Source: Planktothricoides sp. SR001
Lineage (GTDB): Bacteria; Cyanobacteriota; Cyanobacteriia; Cyanobacteriales; Laspinemataceae
Assembly (NCBI RefSeq): GCF_001276715.1
Contig: NZ_LIUQ01000053.1
Coordinates: 2,160-44,051 of the forward strand
Length of the DNA stretch: 41,892 bases
Direction of reading: 5' to 3'
Shown: one piece after another, positions 26,769 to 34,852 of the stretch
Position numbering within the stretch: the stretch's first letter is position 1
Layout of the letters: every line of letters starts with the position of its first letter
Translations under genes and position numbers: made by a program
Notes under the pieces: generated by a model
Databases searched by the model: none
What the model was told of the DNA's origin: nothing
What the model saw: only the letters and a program-made list of their open reading frames with translations

Positions 26769-26925
26769 TTAAGAAGTAATCTCTTTAGTGAGATTTTGCA
26801 CCAATTCCACAGGTAAACCTGTAAATTTCACCACTTGCTCTATAGTCATCCCTGACTTGAGAAGATTTAGAGCAATTTCTTTTTTACCTTGAATAGACAA
26901 TTCTGGCAAAATAAATATCTCGATC
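26769..26925 (-). pseudogene. C-terminal remnant of an Rpn/PD-(D/E)XK transposase-like nuclease
   Basis: A minus-strand frame ending at TAA (26771-26769) encodes about 50 residues, including ILPELSIQGKKEIALNLL and MTIEQVVKFTGLPVELVQNL. This is the usual tail of Rpn-family (recombination-promoting nuclease/transposase) proteins in cyanobacteria. It has no start and is cut off at a CCCCCCAACCCCCC repeat near 26925. No N-terminal nuclease domain is found upstream. It is a gene relic. Confidence 0.6.
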
Positions 26926-27105
26926 CCCCCAACCCCCCTTAAAAAGCTAATCTTGTAGGGGTTTGTAAATGCTGTATTTAAAAATTGTTCTTCAGATTGT
27001 TTAGCGATTTTTTGGGTAAATTTTAAATTTTTTTATCAAAAAAACCGCTATTGTTTCAATAAAAAAGGTAAGTTATATAATTTTTTAGGCCAGAAAAAAG
27101 CTAGG

Positions 27106-27170
27106 AATAAACCGGGTTTTTAGGTTAATTTTGGACTTCGGCAAATATTTTTTTGTGAAAAAACCCGGTT
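27106..27170. repeat. AAACCGGGTTTTT palindrome pair
   Basis: AATAAACCGGGTTTTTAGG and GAAAAAACCCGGTT flank a spacer related to the one at 26712-26743. It lies 30 bp after the end of the Mo-nitro_C gene on the minus strand. The rest of 26926-27105 is AT-rich with no gene visible. Confidence 0.7.
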
Positions 27171-27202
27171 GCTGATTTTCTACCCATGATTTTCTAGCCA
27201 TT

Positions 27203-27523
27203 CTAACAATAGTGACGGATATCTTCCTGACATTCATCGGCTAAGTAGCAGAGGGCACGAAACCGTAGACTAATGAGTTCTTCATACAAGGGATTGAGTT
27301 TACATAAGGGAGGAATATGGATGGTGTAACCGAATAAGCTAATTTTTCTCTCAAAGGGACATTGGGTGGGAATGACCTGACAGATTAAATGGGCGATTTT
27401 TGCATTGTCAATTTTCAGTTGATTCAGCCAGTGCCGCATGGGATTTAAGGCTTTAAACGGTTTATGGTTAGAAATGGTTTGAGTGGCGATGATTTTTTGG
27501 CCAATTTTGATGAGGTTTAACAT
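27203..27523 (-). CDS. Mo-nitro_C (Mo-dependent nitrogenase C-terminal) domain protein
   Basis: A 106-residue protein from the ATG at 27523. The frame continues 46 codons further, but that part is the translated MITE (SFPRRRES) and not protein. The domain hallmarks are ICQVIPTQCPFERKISLFG, IPPLCKLNPLYEELISLRFRALCYLADE and a final Cys. Despite its name, the domain occurs as a small stand-alone protein in many cyanobacteria, including non-fixers, and its job is unknown. Five Cys, including CPFE and CYLADEC, could bind metal; this is inference. No nif gene is nearby. Confidence 0.85.
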   Translation of the reverse strand: MLNLIKIGQKIIATQTISNHKPFKALNPMRHWLNQLKIDNAKIAHLICQVIPTQCPFERKISLFGYTIHIPPLCKLNPLYEELISLRFRALCYLADECQEDIRHYC

Positions 27524-27555
27524 GGTTTTGGGTAATTTTGTGTAGTTAAAGGTTG

Positions 27556-27683
27556 TTATAAGTAGGTGAACATAATTAATTGCACTTTTCGTTCTCCACC
27601 GTAAATCCTTGGATTCCCGCCTTCGCGGGAATGACAGTTTTTTTTCTGATATGGTCTGCATTTATTTCTGCCCACCTACTTAG
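27556..27683. repeat. MITE-like dispersed element, copy B
   Basis: It begins TTATAAGTAGGTG and ends CCCACCTACTTAG. It is nearly identical to copy A through the REP palindrome (GGATTCCCGCC TTCG CGGGAATGAC) and right part, with a longer T-run after the palindrome. It lies directly upstream of the Mo-nitro_C gene. In 27684-28086 I see no gene or known RNA. Confidence 0.75.
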
Positions 27684-28086
27684 CGGTCTTAAGTTATTTC
27701 TCCCAGAACGGGAGAGGAGGACTCATATAGTCCATGAATCCTGTACGGATTGCGATATATTCCTATTTAAGCATAAATCTAGTAAATGTAAAGACTAAAT
27801 GTATATAAATAAATTTTATATTGTATTATTTCTGCTTAAGTTTGAGCGGGTTTTTATTTGAATAAAAAATCAACCCATCCCGAATAATGAACGGAAAAGA
27901 GTTAGGACTGATTTATCTACAGTCGGAGGTCAAAGGAGGCGAATCGCAGTCTCCGAAAAAATACGGATAAAAATGTAGGTTATGCGGTGGTGTGATTTAA
28001 GTTTTCTATAAATAAACTTAATTGTTAACTAATAATAATGGCTGGTATAATTTATCGACATATACCAGAGATTAGGCCATTTAAAT

Positions 28087-28551
28087 ATGCCATACAAACA
28101 AAATGCCAAACAAAGTGCGAAGCCAGGTTTACGAGATAGCGTTGCTAAGGCGAAAATTCGGGTTTTGTTAGGACTGTGGGATTTGGACGCGACGAAAAAC
28201 CCGGTGAAGAAAGGCGAAGTGATTAAGTGGGTGAAGAATTCTAATGAGCGATCGGCTGATTACGATCCGGTGTTGGAGGAGTTGGTCGCGAAAGGCGCGA
28301 TCGCCGTGGCAGGTAATCAGATATCTTTGAGCGATCGCGGTTTGGGGATGCTAGACGAAAGTTTGACCAGTGCGGAGTTGTCTCTGGGTGAGGGAGAAAA
28401 CGGCCCGTTTGAGTTTCCCGGCAGTATTATTGGGACAAAAGTGGCGAATGCGTTGCTGAAACTGATGGAACGTTATAAAGACTTACCATTAGGATTTGTG
28501 GATGCTAGTTTAGTGATTCTAGCGGAACGGTATCAAATTAAAAGAATTTAA
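28087..28551 (+). CDS. Small winged-helix-like protein with PIN-like C-terminal end
   Basis: A 154-residue protein. Residues 10-75 look like a small helix-turn-helix or winged-helix domain (KIRVLLGLWDLDATKNPVKKG, VLEELVAKGAIAV, ISLSDRGLGML). A Gly/Phe segment (FEFPGSIIGTKVANALLKLM) follows. The final 28 residues (RYKDLPLGFVDASLVILAER) strongly resemble the last acidic-site segment of VapC-type PIN nucleases, but the protein stops at IKRI, where PIN domains normally continue. It may be a fusion of a DNA-binding protein to a PIN fragment, or chance similarity. No antitoxin gene is adjacent. Confidence 0.75.
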   Translation: MPYKQNAKQSAKPGLRDSVAKAKIRVLLGLWDLDATKNPVKKGEVIKWVKNSNERSADYDPVLEELVAKGAIAVAGNQISLSDRGLGMLDESLTSAELSLGEGENGPFEFPGSIIGTKVANALLKLMERYKDLPLGFVDASLVILAERYQIKRI

Positions 28552-28762
28552 ACCTTAGACAGAAGGCATTTTAACTTAATCCAATCATAACAAGTTAAAT
28601 ATTTAGAAATATGGCCATTATTTTTATTGTACAGCATTAACTTAATGTGAGAGTTTCTCTAAATAATGACATTAAAACCCAAACAATCAAATTGCCAAAA
28701 ACCAATTAATGTATAATGAGAATATGTATCCAATTTTTCCCATTTTATCGCTTACGGAAAAG

Positions 28763-28861
28763 TAAGGGCAAAGCATTCGGGTAAAAAATTTTGGCTTTAT
28801 CCGATCAATCCTTTGCCGGGATATGCGAAGCTATGCCGCTAGGCTATATGCTTTGCCCCTA
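28763..28861. repeat. Inverted repeat TAAGGGCAAAGCA...TGCTTTGCCCCTA
   Basis: Arms at 28763-28775 and 28849-28861. The interior contains GCTATGCCGCTAGGCTATATG. It is a member of the GGGGC(A/G)AAGCA palindrome family. Gap 28552-29057 holds this and the next two repeats only. Confidence 0.7.
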
Positions 28862-28972
28862 CCCCGTAATTATTGATGGATGAAATAACCATGAATATCT
28901 CAAAAAAATGTAGTTCAATTGCGATCGCGAATCTTATACAGTGCCCCGGTTGCCGTAATATTTTTGGCTTTT

Positions 28973-29050
28973 GTTGGGTTTCGTTCCTCAACCCAACCTA
29001 CAATAGATCAATTTATTAACTAAACATCGGTGGGCAATGCCCACCCTACA
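28973..29050. repeat. GTTGGGTTTCGTTCC hairpin and GGTGGGCAATGCCCACC palindrome
   Basis: The hairpin at 28973-29001 matches the one near 20577. The palindrome at 29029-29045 matches 1642-1658. The second one overlaps a false upstream start (29037) for the next gene. Confidence 0.75.
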
Positions 29051-29057
29051 TATTATT

Positions 29058-30563
29058 ATGAACCAATTGTTTTCTATCCCGATCGCCGTACCAATACCCG
29101 CCCCAGAGGTGGACGCTTTAATTGAAGGTAAAATCATCGCTATTATTACCAAAATATTTCTCAACCCAGGGCGGCAATTTTCTCTTTACCCTGGGGATAG
29201 TTCCCTGAACCCACTGCCCCCAGAACAATATTATCATGCAGATTTTTTAGAGGCTGCCCAAACTGCCCAAAAAAATATTGAACATGGCTTAAATGATGAC
29301 ACGGTTTTAATTAAAGCATGGGCAAGATGCGAATTTTGTGAAATGCTGAATGATGTAAATGCGATCGCGTCATTATCAGAAGCAACCATTTGGACACCGG
29401 CAGGACTGCAAGCAATTCTGAATCAAGGGCGATCGATATTTTTAGCTTATTTACGAGTGTATCATCTAGAAAATCCCAGCGTAGCCCTGGCAAATTCTAA
29501 AGGAAATTTTATCAGTGTCCAGTTAAATGTATCCAGCGATCGCCCCATATTAACTGATGACCAGTTTAGCCAATATTACCAAAACTTGCAAGAACGAAAA
29601 CCAAGGGAACCATTCACCCCACCGCCCCCGATAATTCCGCCATTACCTCCACCGTTCGATCGCTTATACCCTGCATTAACTCAATTAGTCACCACCAACT
29701 CGGCGGCTAATTCATTTTATCAGCAACTTTTAAAGTTTTTAGGCTTTAATCAACCTGCCCCAGTTATTCCCGAAAATCCCGATTTAGCTTGGATTAAAAC
29801 TATCACCGAGTTAGGAAATCGTAGCCAACAAGAAGATAGCGGCAAAAGTAACTATCAAGCGGGGACAGACTTTGAAAATATTGTCCGCCAAAGCCTAGAA
29901 TTTTTAGGCTTTACGATTGATTATAGTCATAAAGGTGGCGCAGGAGGATTAGATTTACTCTGTTCTGCCCCTTATCTCTTGGTCGGGGAATGTAAGGCTG
30001 GGAAAAGTATCCCCAACGATACCGCCGTCCAATTATTAAACTTAGCCACTCTTCGCCTCCAAGACTCTAAGTTACGGGACCAAGCTATCAAACTGATTAT
30101 CGGCCCTGGCAAACCTACCCAACAACTATTACAAGCCGCAGAGGTTCATAAAATGTCTATTATTAGCCCCGAAATTCTGGAAAAATTAGTCACCTTGGAA
30201 AGTCAATGTCCCCGTTGCATTGACTTATTTAAACTGAAAGAATACCTCCAACCCGGACAAAGTGACCAGGCGATCGCCCAATATATCGATCAAGTGAAAC
30301 AACAACTGAAGGTGCGATCGCATATAGTCCAACTGGTGAAAAATCATCTCAACAAAACCAATGCTAAATTTATTGGGCTAGAGACGATTTATGGGGCTTA
30401 TCCCTACTCAAATCCTCCCGAAGATTTAGACCAACAACAATTATACCAAATTTTACTAGAACTTTCTTCTTATTTTGCCGGATATCTAGGCCGGATTCCT
30501 GGGAATCATGGCCAAAAGAGCGATCGCTTTTATTTTTTACGAGACGTAGCGATCAATGTTTAA
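29058..30563 (+). CDS. PD-(D/E)XK nuclease-like protein with unknown N-terminal domain
   Basis: A 501-residue protein from the ATG at 29058. An upstream in-frame ATG lies in a palindromic repeat. The N-terminal 170 residues (EVDALIEGKIIAIITKIF, PGRQFSLYPGD) are not recognised. A Pro-rich hinge (EPFTPPPPIIPPLPPPFDR) follows near residue 185. A restriction-endonuclease-like core then has an acidic FENIVRQSLEFLGF helix, GGLDLL (Asp about 298), GECKAGK (about 310-316) and a Gln/Asn helix (AVQLLNLATL). The pattern D...ExK is complete. The C-terminal 100 residues are helical. No methylase gene is adjacent. It could be a defence or repair nuclease; the target is unknown. Confidence 0.78.
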   Translation: MNQLFSIPIAVPIPAPEVDALIEGKIIAIITKIFLNPGRQFSLYPGDSSLNPLPPEQYYHADFLEAAQTAQKNIEHGLNDDTVLIKAWARCEFCEMLNDVNAIASLSEATIWTPAGLQAILNQGRSIFLAYLRVYHLENPSVALANSKGNFISVQLNVSSDRPILTDDQFSQYYQNLQERKPREPFTPPPPIIPPLPPPFDRLYPALTQLVTTNSAANSFYQQLLKFLGFNQPAPVIPENPDLAWIKTITELGNRSQQEDSGKSNYQAGTDFENIVRQSLEFLGFTIDYSHKGGAGGLDLLCSAPYLLVGECKAGKSIPNDTAVQLLNLATLRLQDSKLRDQAIKLIIGPGKPTQQLLQAAEVHKMSIISPEILEKLVTLESQCPRCIDLFKLKEYLQPGQSDQAIAQYIDQVKQQLKVRSHIVQLVKNHLNKTNAKFIGLETIYGAYPYSNPPEDLDQQQLYQILLELSSYFAGYLGRIPGNHGQKSDRFYFLRDVAINV

Positions 30564-30611
30564 TTAATTAATGTCACCACGGATGAAAATCCGTGGCGAT
30601 TGGCTGGCTAT

Positions 30612-30857
30612 TTAAGTTGATTCCCATTCATATTCTAATTCCCCCGATTGAATTTTACGCCAAATTAATTGTTGACATAAATCTAACTCTTCGGGTGTGA
30701 CTTTTCCATCAGACGCCATAAAGGTTTTAATTGAGTTCATTTCATCTTCAGAAACCAGTCCATCAGCAGTGGCTTTTTCAATCAGCCGTTTCAGCTTATC
30801 TAGGTCTGTTAATTCCGCTGGAGATAGGGGTTGGCTATTAGGTCGAGATACTTTCAT
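30612..30857 (-). CDS. Small conserved acidic helical protein
   Basis: An 81-residue protein with two similar acidic helix-loop-helix halves: LIEKATADGLVSEDEMNSIK and FMASDGKVTPEELDLCQQLI. The paired ADG.(V)SEDE and SDGKVTPEE segments resemble TerB-like or degenerate EF-hand units. I recognise the type as a small cyanobacterial protein of unknown function. Metal binding is only a guess. The gap to gpmI (30858-31196) is AT-rich and shows nothing else. Confidence 0.75.
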   Translation of the reverse strand: MKVSRPNSQPLSPAELTDLDKLKRLIEKATADGLVSEDEMNSIKTFMASDGKVTPEELDLCQQLIWRKIQSGELEYEWEST

Positions 30858-31196
30858 AATGCTCTGTGACTATTTTTTTCATTTGTTAACGATATTATTA
30901 TACTAAAATAATCGCGGGCGATCGATTATTAACCAAACTGTGATGGTTTCTTGATAAAAACCATTGCTATATGAGGATAATTATGGTATAATTAATAATG
31001 GTATTATAAATTACTATATAGTTTCCAATAAATCAATTTAATATTTTGATTAATATTTTGAGATTTTCTGTCCTGGACGGTGTTAGATCGCTGGCAGAAT
31101 TAGAGATTTCGCGGCGGATTGCTGTTTGTAACCGAGAAAGGTCGCGGATTTTGTTATCATTAATGAGCAAGAATTCAACCGAAAGGTGACTTGATT

Positions 31197-32795
31197 ATGC
31201 CAAAAGGATTTCGATCGCCGGTAGTGCTAATTATTTTAGATGGCTGGGGCTACCGCGAATCAAATGATGGAAACGCTATTGCCACTGGTCATACTCCGGT
31301 GATGGATAGCCTTTGGGAAACCTATCCCCGAACCTTAATTCATACTTCGGGAAAAGCAGTGGGTTTGCCCGCTGGTCAAATGGGAAATTCCGAAGTGGGT
31401 CATATCAATATCGGTGCGGGAAGAGTCGTTAAGCAAGAGTTAATGCGGATTACCGATGCGGTAGAGGATGGTTCTCTGCTAGAAAACCCCGCATTGGTGA
31501 AATTATGCGCTGAAGTGCGATCGCGCCAAGGCAAACTGCATTTAATTGGCTTATGTTCCGATGGCGGTGTGCATTCTCATTTGAGCCACCTGTTCGGATT
31601 GCTCCGACTAGCCAAAGCGGAAAACATTTCTGATGTCTGCATTCATGCGATTACCGATGGTCGAGATACCCTGCCTAATTCTGGGGTTTCATATATAGAA
31701 CAAATCGATCGGGCGATCGCGGAGATTGGTGTCGGTAAAATTGCCACAATTACGGGTCGTTATTATGCAATGGATCGCGATCGCCGTTGGGATCGGGTCA
31801 AACGGGCTTACGATCTGTTAACCATTGATGGGTCTGGCAATGGAATGTCAGCGGCTGAAGTCCTCAAAGCATCTTACGCCCAAGATATCACCGATGAGTT
31901 TATCAACCCCACCCGGATTACCAATGGGGCAGTAGAACCGGGAGACGGAATTATTTTCTATAACTTCCGGCCCGATCGCTCCAGACAACTGTCTTGGGCG
32001 TTTATGAGCCCTAATTTTAACGGCTTTGAACGGGAGCAAATTCAACCCCTATCATTTGTCACCTTCACCCAATACGATCAAGATTTGCCGGTGATGGTCG
32101 CCTTTGAACCGCAGAACTTGAACAATATTTTAGGCCAAGTGATTGCCGATCGCGGTCTGCGTCAGCTACGCACGGCGGAAACGGAAAAATATGCTCATGT
32201 GACTTATTTCTTTAATGGCGGTCTGGAAGAACCCTTTGAGGGGGAAGACCGCGAGTTAATTCCGTCGCCAATGGTCGCCACTTATGACCAGCAGCCGGAA
32301 ATGTCCGCCGAAGAAGTCACCGATACCGCGATCGCTGCCCTGCAAAAAGGCATCTATTCCTTAGTGGTGATGAACTATGCCAACCCAGATATGGTGGGTC
32401 ACACGGGCATGATGGATGCGGCGATTAAAGCGGTGGAAACCGTAGACCGCTGTCTGGGAAGGCTACTAGAGGCGATCGGCAAAGTGGGCGGTACGGTACT
32501 GATTACTGCTGACCACGGCAATGCGGAGTTAATGTGTGATGAAACTGGTCAACCCTGGACAGCGCACACCACCAATCCCGTGCCTTTAATCCTGATCGAA
32601 GGGGAAGGGGTGAAAATCTCTGGACATGGCAATCAAGTCAAACTCCGGGAAAACGGCTGTCTGGCAGATATTGCCCCGACCATCCTGGATATTTTGCAAA
32701 TCCCCCAACCGCCAGAAATGACAGGTCGCTCTTTAATTGCCGCAGCTGAGGTGCAAATTTTGCTCCCACGTCAACCTGTCCCCTTATCTGTCTAG
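31197..32795 (+). CDS. gpmI: 2,3-bisphosphoglycerate-independent phosphoglycerate mutase
   Basis: Interconverts 3- and 2-phosphoglycerate in glycolysis and gluconeogenesis. The 532-residue length is normal. VVLIILDGWGYRE holds the first metal-site Asp; QMGNSEVGHINIGAGR holds the phosphorylated Ser65; and the C-terminal GHTGMMDAA and ITADHGNAE complete the two-Mn site of the alkaline phosphatase superfamily. I use the ATG at 31197, with AGGTGA upstream, rather than the in-frame TTG two codons earlier. secG follows 111 bp downstream on the same strand, an arrangement that I recall from other cyanobacteria. Confidence 0.97.
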   Translation: MPKGFRSPVVLIILDGWGYRESNDGNAIATGHTPVMDSLWETYPRTLIHTSGKAVGLPAGQMGNSEVGHINIGAGRVVKQELMRITDAVEDGSLLENPALVKLCAEVRSRQGKLHLIGLCSDGGVHSHLSHLFGLLRLAKAENISDVCIHAITDGRDTLPNSGVSYIEQIDRAIAEIGVGKIATITGRYYAMDRDRRWDRVKRAYDLLTIDGSGNGMSAAEVLKASYAQDITDEFINPTRITNGAVEPGDGIIFYNFRPDRSRQLSWAFMSPNFNGFEREQIQPLSFVTFTQYDQDLPVMVAFEPQNLNNILGQVIADRGLRQLRTAETEKYAHVTYFFNGGLEEPFEGEDRELIPSPMVATYDQQPEMSAEEVTDTAIAALQKGIYSLVVMNYANPDMVGHTGMMDAAIKAVETVDRCLGRLLEAIGKVGGTVLITADHGNAELMCDETGQPWTAHTTNPVPLILIEGEGVKISGHGNQVKLRENGCLADIAPTILDILQIPQPPEMTGRSLIAAAEVQILLPRQPVPLSV

Positions 32796-32906
32796 GTTGA
32801 TTGATCGAGCCGGGGATCATGCGATCGCTTCCCCATAATCTTCCCATAATCGTATAATGCGATCGCCCCGGGTTTTCATAAACATAAATTTCGTTAGGTT
32901 TTCTCC

Positions 32907-33137
32907 ATGACGGTTAACTCTCTTCTAGAAGTGATTTGGACTATTTCGGCATTTGGGCTGGTGGTCTTGGTTCTGCTACATAGCCCCAAAGGTGATGGCA
33001 TTGGTGGAATTGGCGGACAAGCCCAACTTTTTACCAGTACCAAAAGCGCCGAAACTACCTTAAACCGGGTTACTTGGACCTTTGCCATCCTGTTTATGGG
33101 TTTGACGATTATTCTCAGTGCCGGTTGGCTTGGTTAA
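32907..33137 (+). CDS. secG: Preprotein translocase subunit SecG
   Basis: A 76-residue small membrane subunit of the SecYEG channel. Two membrane helices (about residues 5-25 and 52-74) flank the conserved cytosolic loop HSPKGDGIGGIGGQAQLF. That loop is the SecG signature in cyanobacterial form. It follows gpmI on the same strand and may be cotranscribed. A perfect palindrome TAAAGCGATCGCTTTA overlaps its stop codon. Confidence 0.93.
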   Translation: MTVNSLLEVIWTISAFGLVVLVLLHSPKGDGIGGIGGQAQLFTSTKSAETTLNRVTWTFAILFMGLTIILSAGWLG

Positions 33138-33179
33138 AGCGATCGCTTTACTGGCCCAAGGCCAAGGAGTTAGTCAACG

Positions 33180-33258
33180 ACCCCCTTGGTGACAAAACTG
33201 GGCAGTTCCAGAAAAAAGATTTCCCCTTTGCCATCTGGGTGAGGGGGTATTTTTTTAT
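33180..33258 (+). terminator. Possible long hairpin terminator after secG
   Basis: ACCCCCT (33180-33186) pairs with AGGGGGT (33242-33248), followed by ATTTTTTTATT. The 55-base loop is long, so the call is weak. No gene is visible in 33138-33458. Confidence 0.35.
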
Positions 33259-33458
33259 TGATGCCCTAATTAGAATAGGACATGGGCTTTCGCCTTGTCA
33301 CCTCTGCGCTTAGATCCCTATCATCCCTGGATGGGAATAAAACTCACTCCAGTTGCCAACAAATATCACGGGGAAATGTATCCCTAGGGGTGAAAATAAG
33401 ACTAATCTAATTCAACGGCCAAACATCGTTCAAACCTCGTTTAACCTTCAGTCTAATT

Positions 33459-34325
33459 GTGAAAAAGTCTAAATTACCCCAAAAATTGCCCAAACACCTA
33501 ACTTTGCTCATTTTAACTTGGGTAACTTTTTTGTCTGTAATATTGACAAATCATCCCATCATCGCCAAAAATTCATTCAACAATTCACCCATTCAAACCA
33601 ACCTAATAAACAATTTACCAAAAACTGCATCAGATGCAGCATCAGACGCAGAAAATATCCTGCCCAAACCGCATCCTTTGCCAGAAACATTGCAGCAGTG
33701 GCAAGACTCCAGCGGCGATTATTTCTCAGAAATTGCTCCGATTTCATCCGTAGGCTATCTGATTTGGTCGAAATTTCCCGTCACCGTCTATATTCAAACC
33801 CCAACACTGGAAGAGTTAGAAACTTTTGAAGGCAAAAGTCTGCAAACCTGGGTGACTTTTGTCTCCCAAGCCGTTGCCGAATGGAGCGTTTATTTTCCCT
33901 TAAAAATCATTGACGATCCAGAAACCGCCGATATCGCTATTTGGCGGCGCCGCCCCGGTCTAAGACTTTCAGAAACCGGGGAAATTCTGCCAGCGCGATC
34001 GGCGGAAGCTAATTATCAATTATATCATATATCTCAGCAAAAATCAGATAATTCAACAGATAATTTACCAGATAATTTACCAGAAAGTTTAGCTCATAAA
34101 TTTACAATTTTACTGAGTCCCACGCAAACAGGTTCTTATATTCAATCAGCGGCAAAACATGAACTCGGTCATGCCTTGGGCATTTGGGGGCATAGTCCCC
34201 TAGAAACCGATGTCATGTATTTGGCTCAAGTGAGAAATTCGCCGCAAATTTCCCCGCGAGATATCAATACATTGAAGCGCATTTATCAGCAACCAACTTA
34301 TTTAGGCTGGCCTAAATTATTTTAG
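33459..34325 (+). CDS. Secreted matrixin-like zinc metalloprotease
   Basis: A 288-residue protein with a GTG start. An N-terminal signal (HLTLLILTWVTFLSVILTNH, then IIAKN) directs export. The zinc site is complete: AAKHELGHALGIWGHS gives HExxHxxGxxGH with His234, Glu235, His238 and the third His. It is followed by a likely Met-turn (DVMYLAQ). This places it with M10/M57-like metzincins. The catalytic part is small and lies in the second half; the segment around ITVYIQTPTLEELETFEG is the usual N-terminal strand. It probably acts outside the cell. The substrate is unknown. Confidence 0.87.
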   Translation: MKKSKLPQKLPKHLTLLILTWVTFLSVILTNHPIIAKNSFNNSPIQTNLINNLPKTASDAASDAENILPKPHPLPETLQQWQDSSGDYFSEIAPISSVGYLIWSKFPVTVYIQTPTLEELETFEGKSLQTWVTFVSQAVAEWSVYFPLKIIDDPETADIAIWRRRPGLRLSETGEILPARSAEANYQLYHISQQKSDNSTDNLPDNLPESLAHKFTILLSPTQTGSYIQSAAKHELGHALGIWGHSPLETDVMYLAQVRNSPQISPRDINTLKRIYQQPTYLGWPKLF

Positions 34326-34362
34326 GCAATTTTTTTTAACTAATCAAAATAAATTGTCTAAA

Positions 34363-34547
34363 TAATTAGGGTAACATAATTAATTGCACTTTTCGTTCCC
34401 CACCGTAAATCCTTGGATTCCCGCTTGTAGGAAGGTTCATAGGAGAGAGGAAAGAGAATAGAGAATTTTCATTAGCATCCTCTTTCCTATGCATCCTCTT
34501 TCCTCTGATATGGTCTGCATTTATTTCTGCCCACCTACTTATTATAA
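34363..34547. repeat. MITE-like dispersed element, copy C, with replaced core
   Basis: The left part (aacataattaattgcac to GGATTCCCGC) and right part (TGATATGGTCTGCATTTATT to CCCACCTACTTATTATAA) match copies A and B. The REP palindrome centre is replaced by about 80 bp of a different sequence. That insert contains GGAGAGAGGAAAGAG and repeated CATCCTCTTTCCT words, themselves partly inverted. The left terminus is degenerate. Confidence 0.7.
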
Positions 34548-34725
34548 CGTTATGTTTATGGCTTCTATGGGATAGATATGCGATCCCAATTTTATTACCC
34601 TGGCATAGCAAAACGATTAGCCAAGATTGCCGGACATTTACATCAGCGATCGCTCATTTAAAAAACTATACTTTTATACATAAAAAATATAATATAATTT
34701 TGCCTAAACAAGATATAATATTTTA

Positions 34726-34784
34726 CCAGGGGTGCCGCTTGTCAAAAATCAGCGTAAACAAGCAAATAAATCCGGAAAACCTGG
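34726..34784 (+). promoter_or_regulatory. Possible structured 5' leader of the giant gene
   Basis: Nested inverted words occur: CCAGG (34726-34730) with CCTGG (34780-34784), and inside them GCTTGT (34737-34742) with ACAAGC (34758-34763). It lies 70 bp before a very strong Shine-Dalgarno (AAGGAG, 34839-34844) and the ATG at 34853. It matches no riboswitch class that I know. The AT-rich stretch 34655-34725 upstream could hold the promoter. Confidence 0.35.
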
Positions 34785-34852
34785 CATTTATTATAAAAAG
34801 TTACCAGACTGGTTATTTCATAAATAGTTCAAAATAGGAAGGAGAGTTTTTA

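Noticed and set aside
27203-27661. Longer form of the Mo-nitro_C protein (152 residues)
   Set aside because: The extra 46 codons are element sequence, and the family-like part begins at the ATG at 27523.
34720-34790. TPP or other known riboswitch (GGGGTGCC word)
   Set aside because: Only one short word fits. The remaining conserved TPP core elements are missing and the downstream gene is not a thiamine gene.
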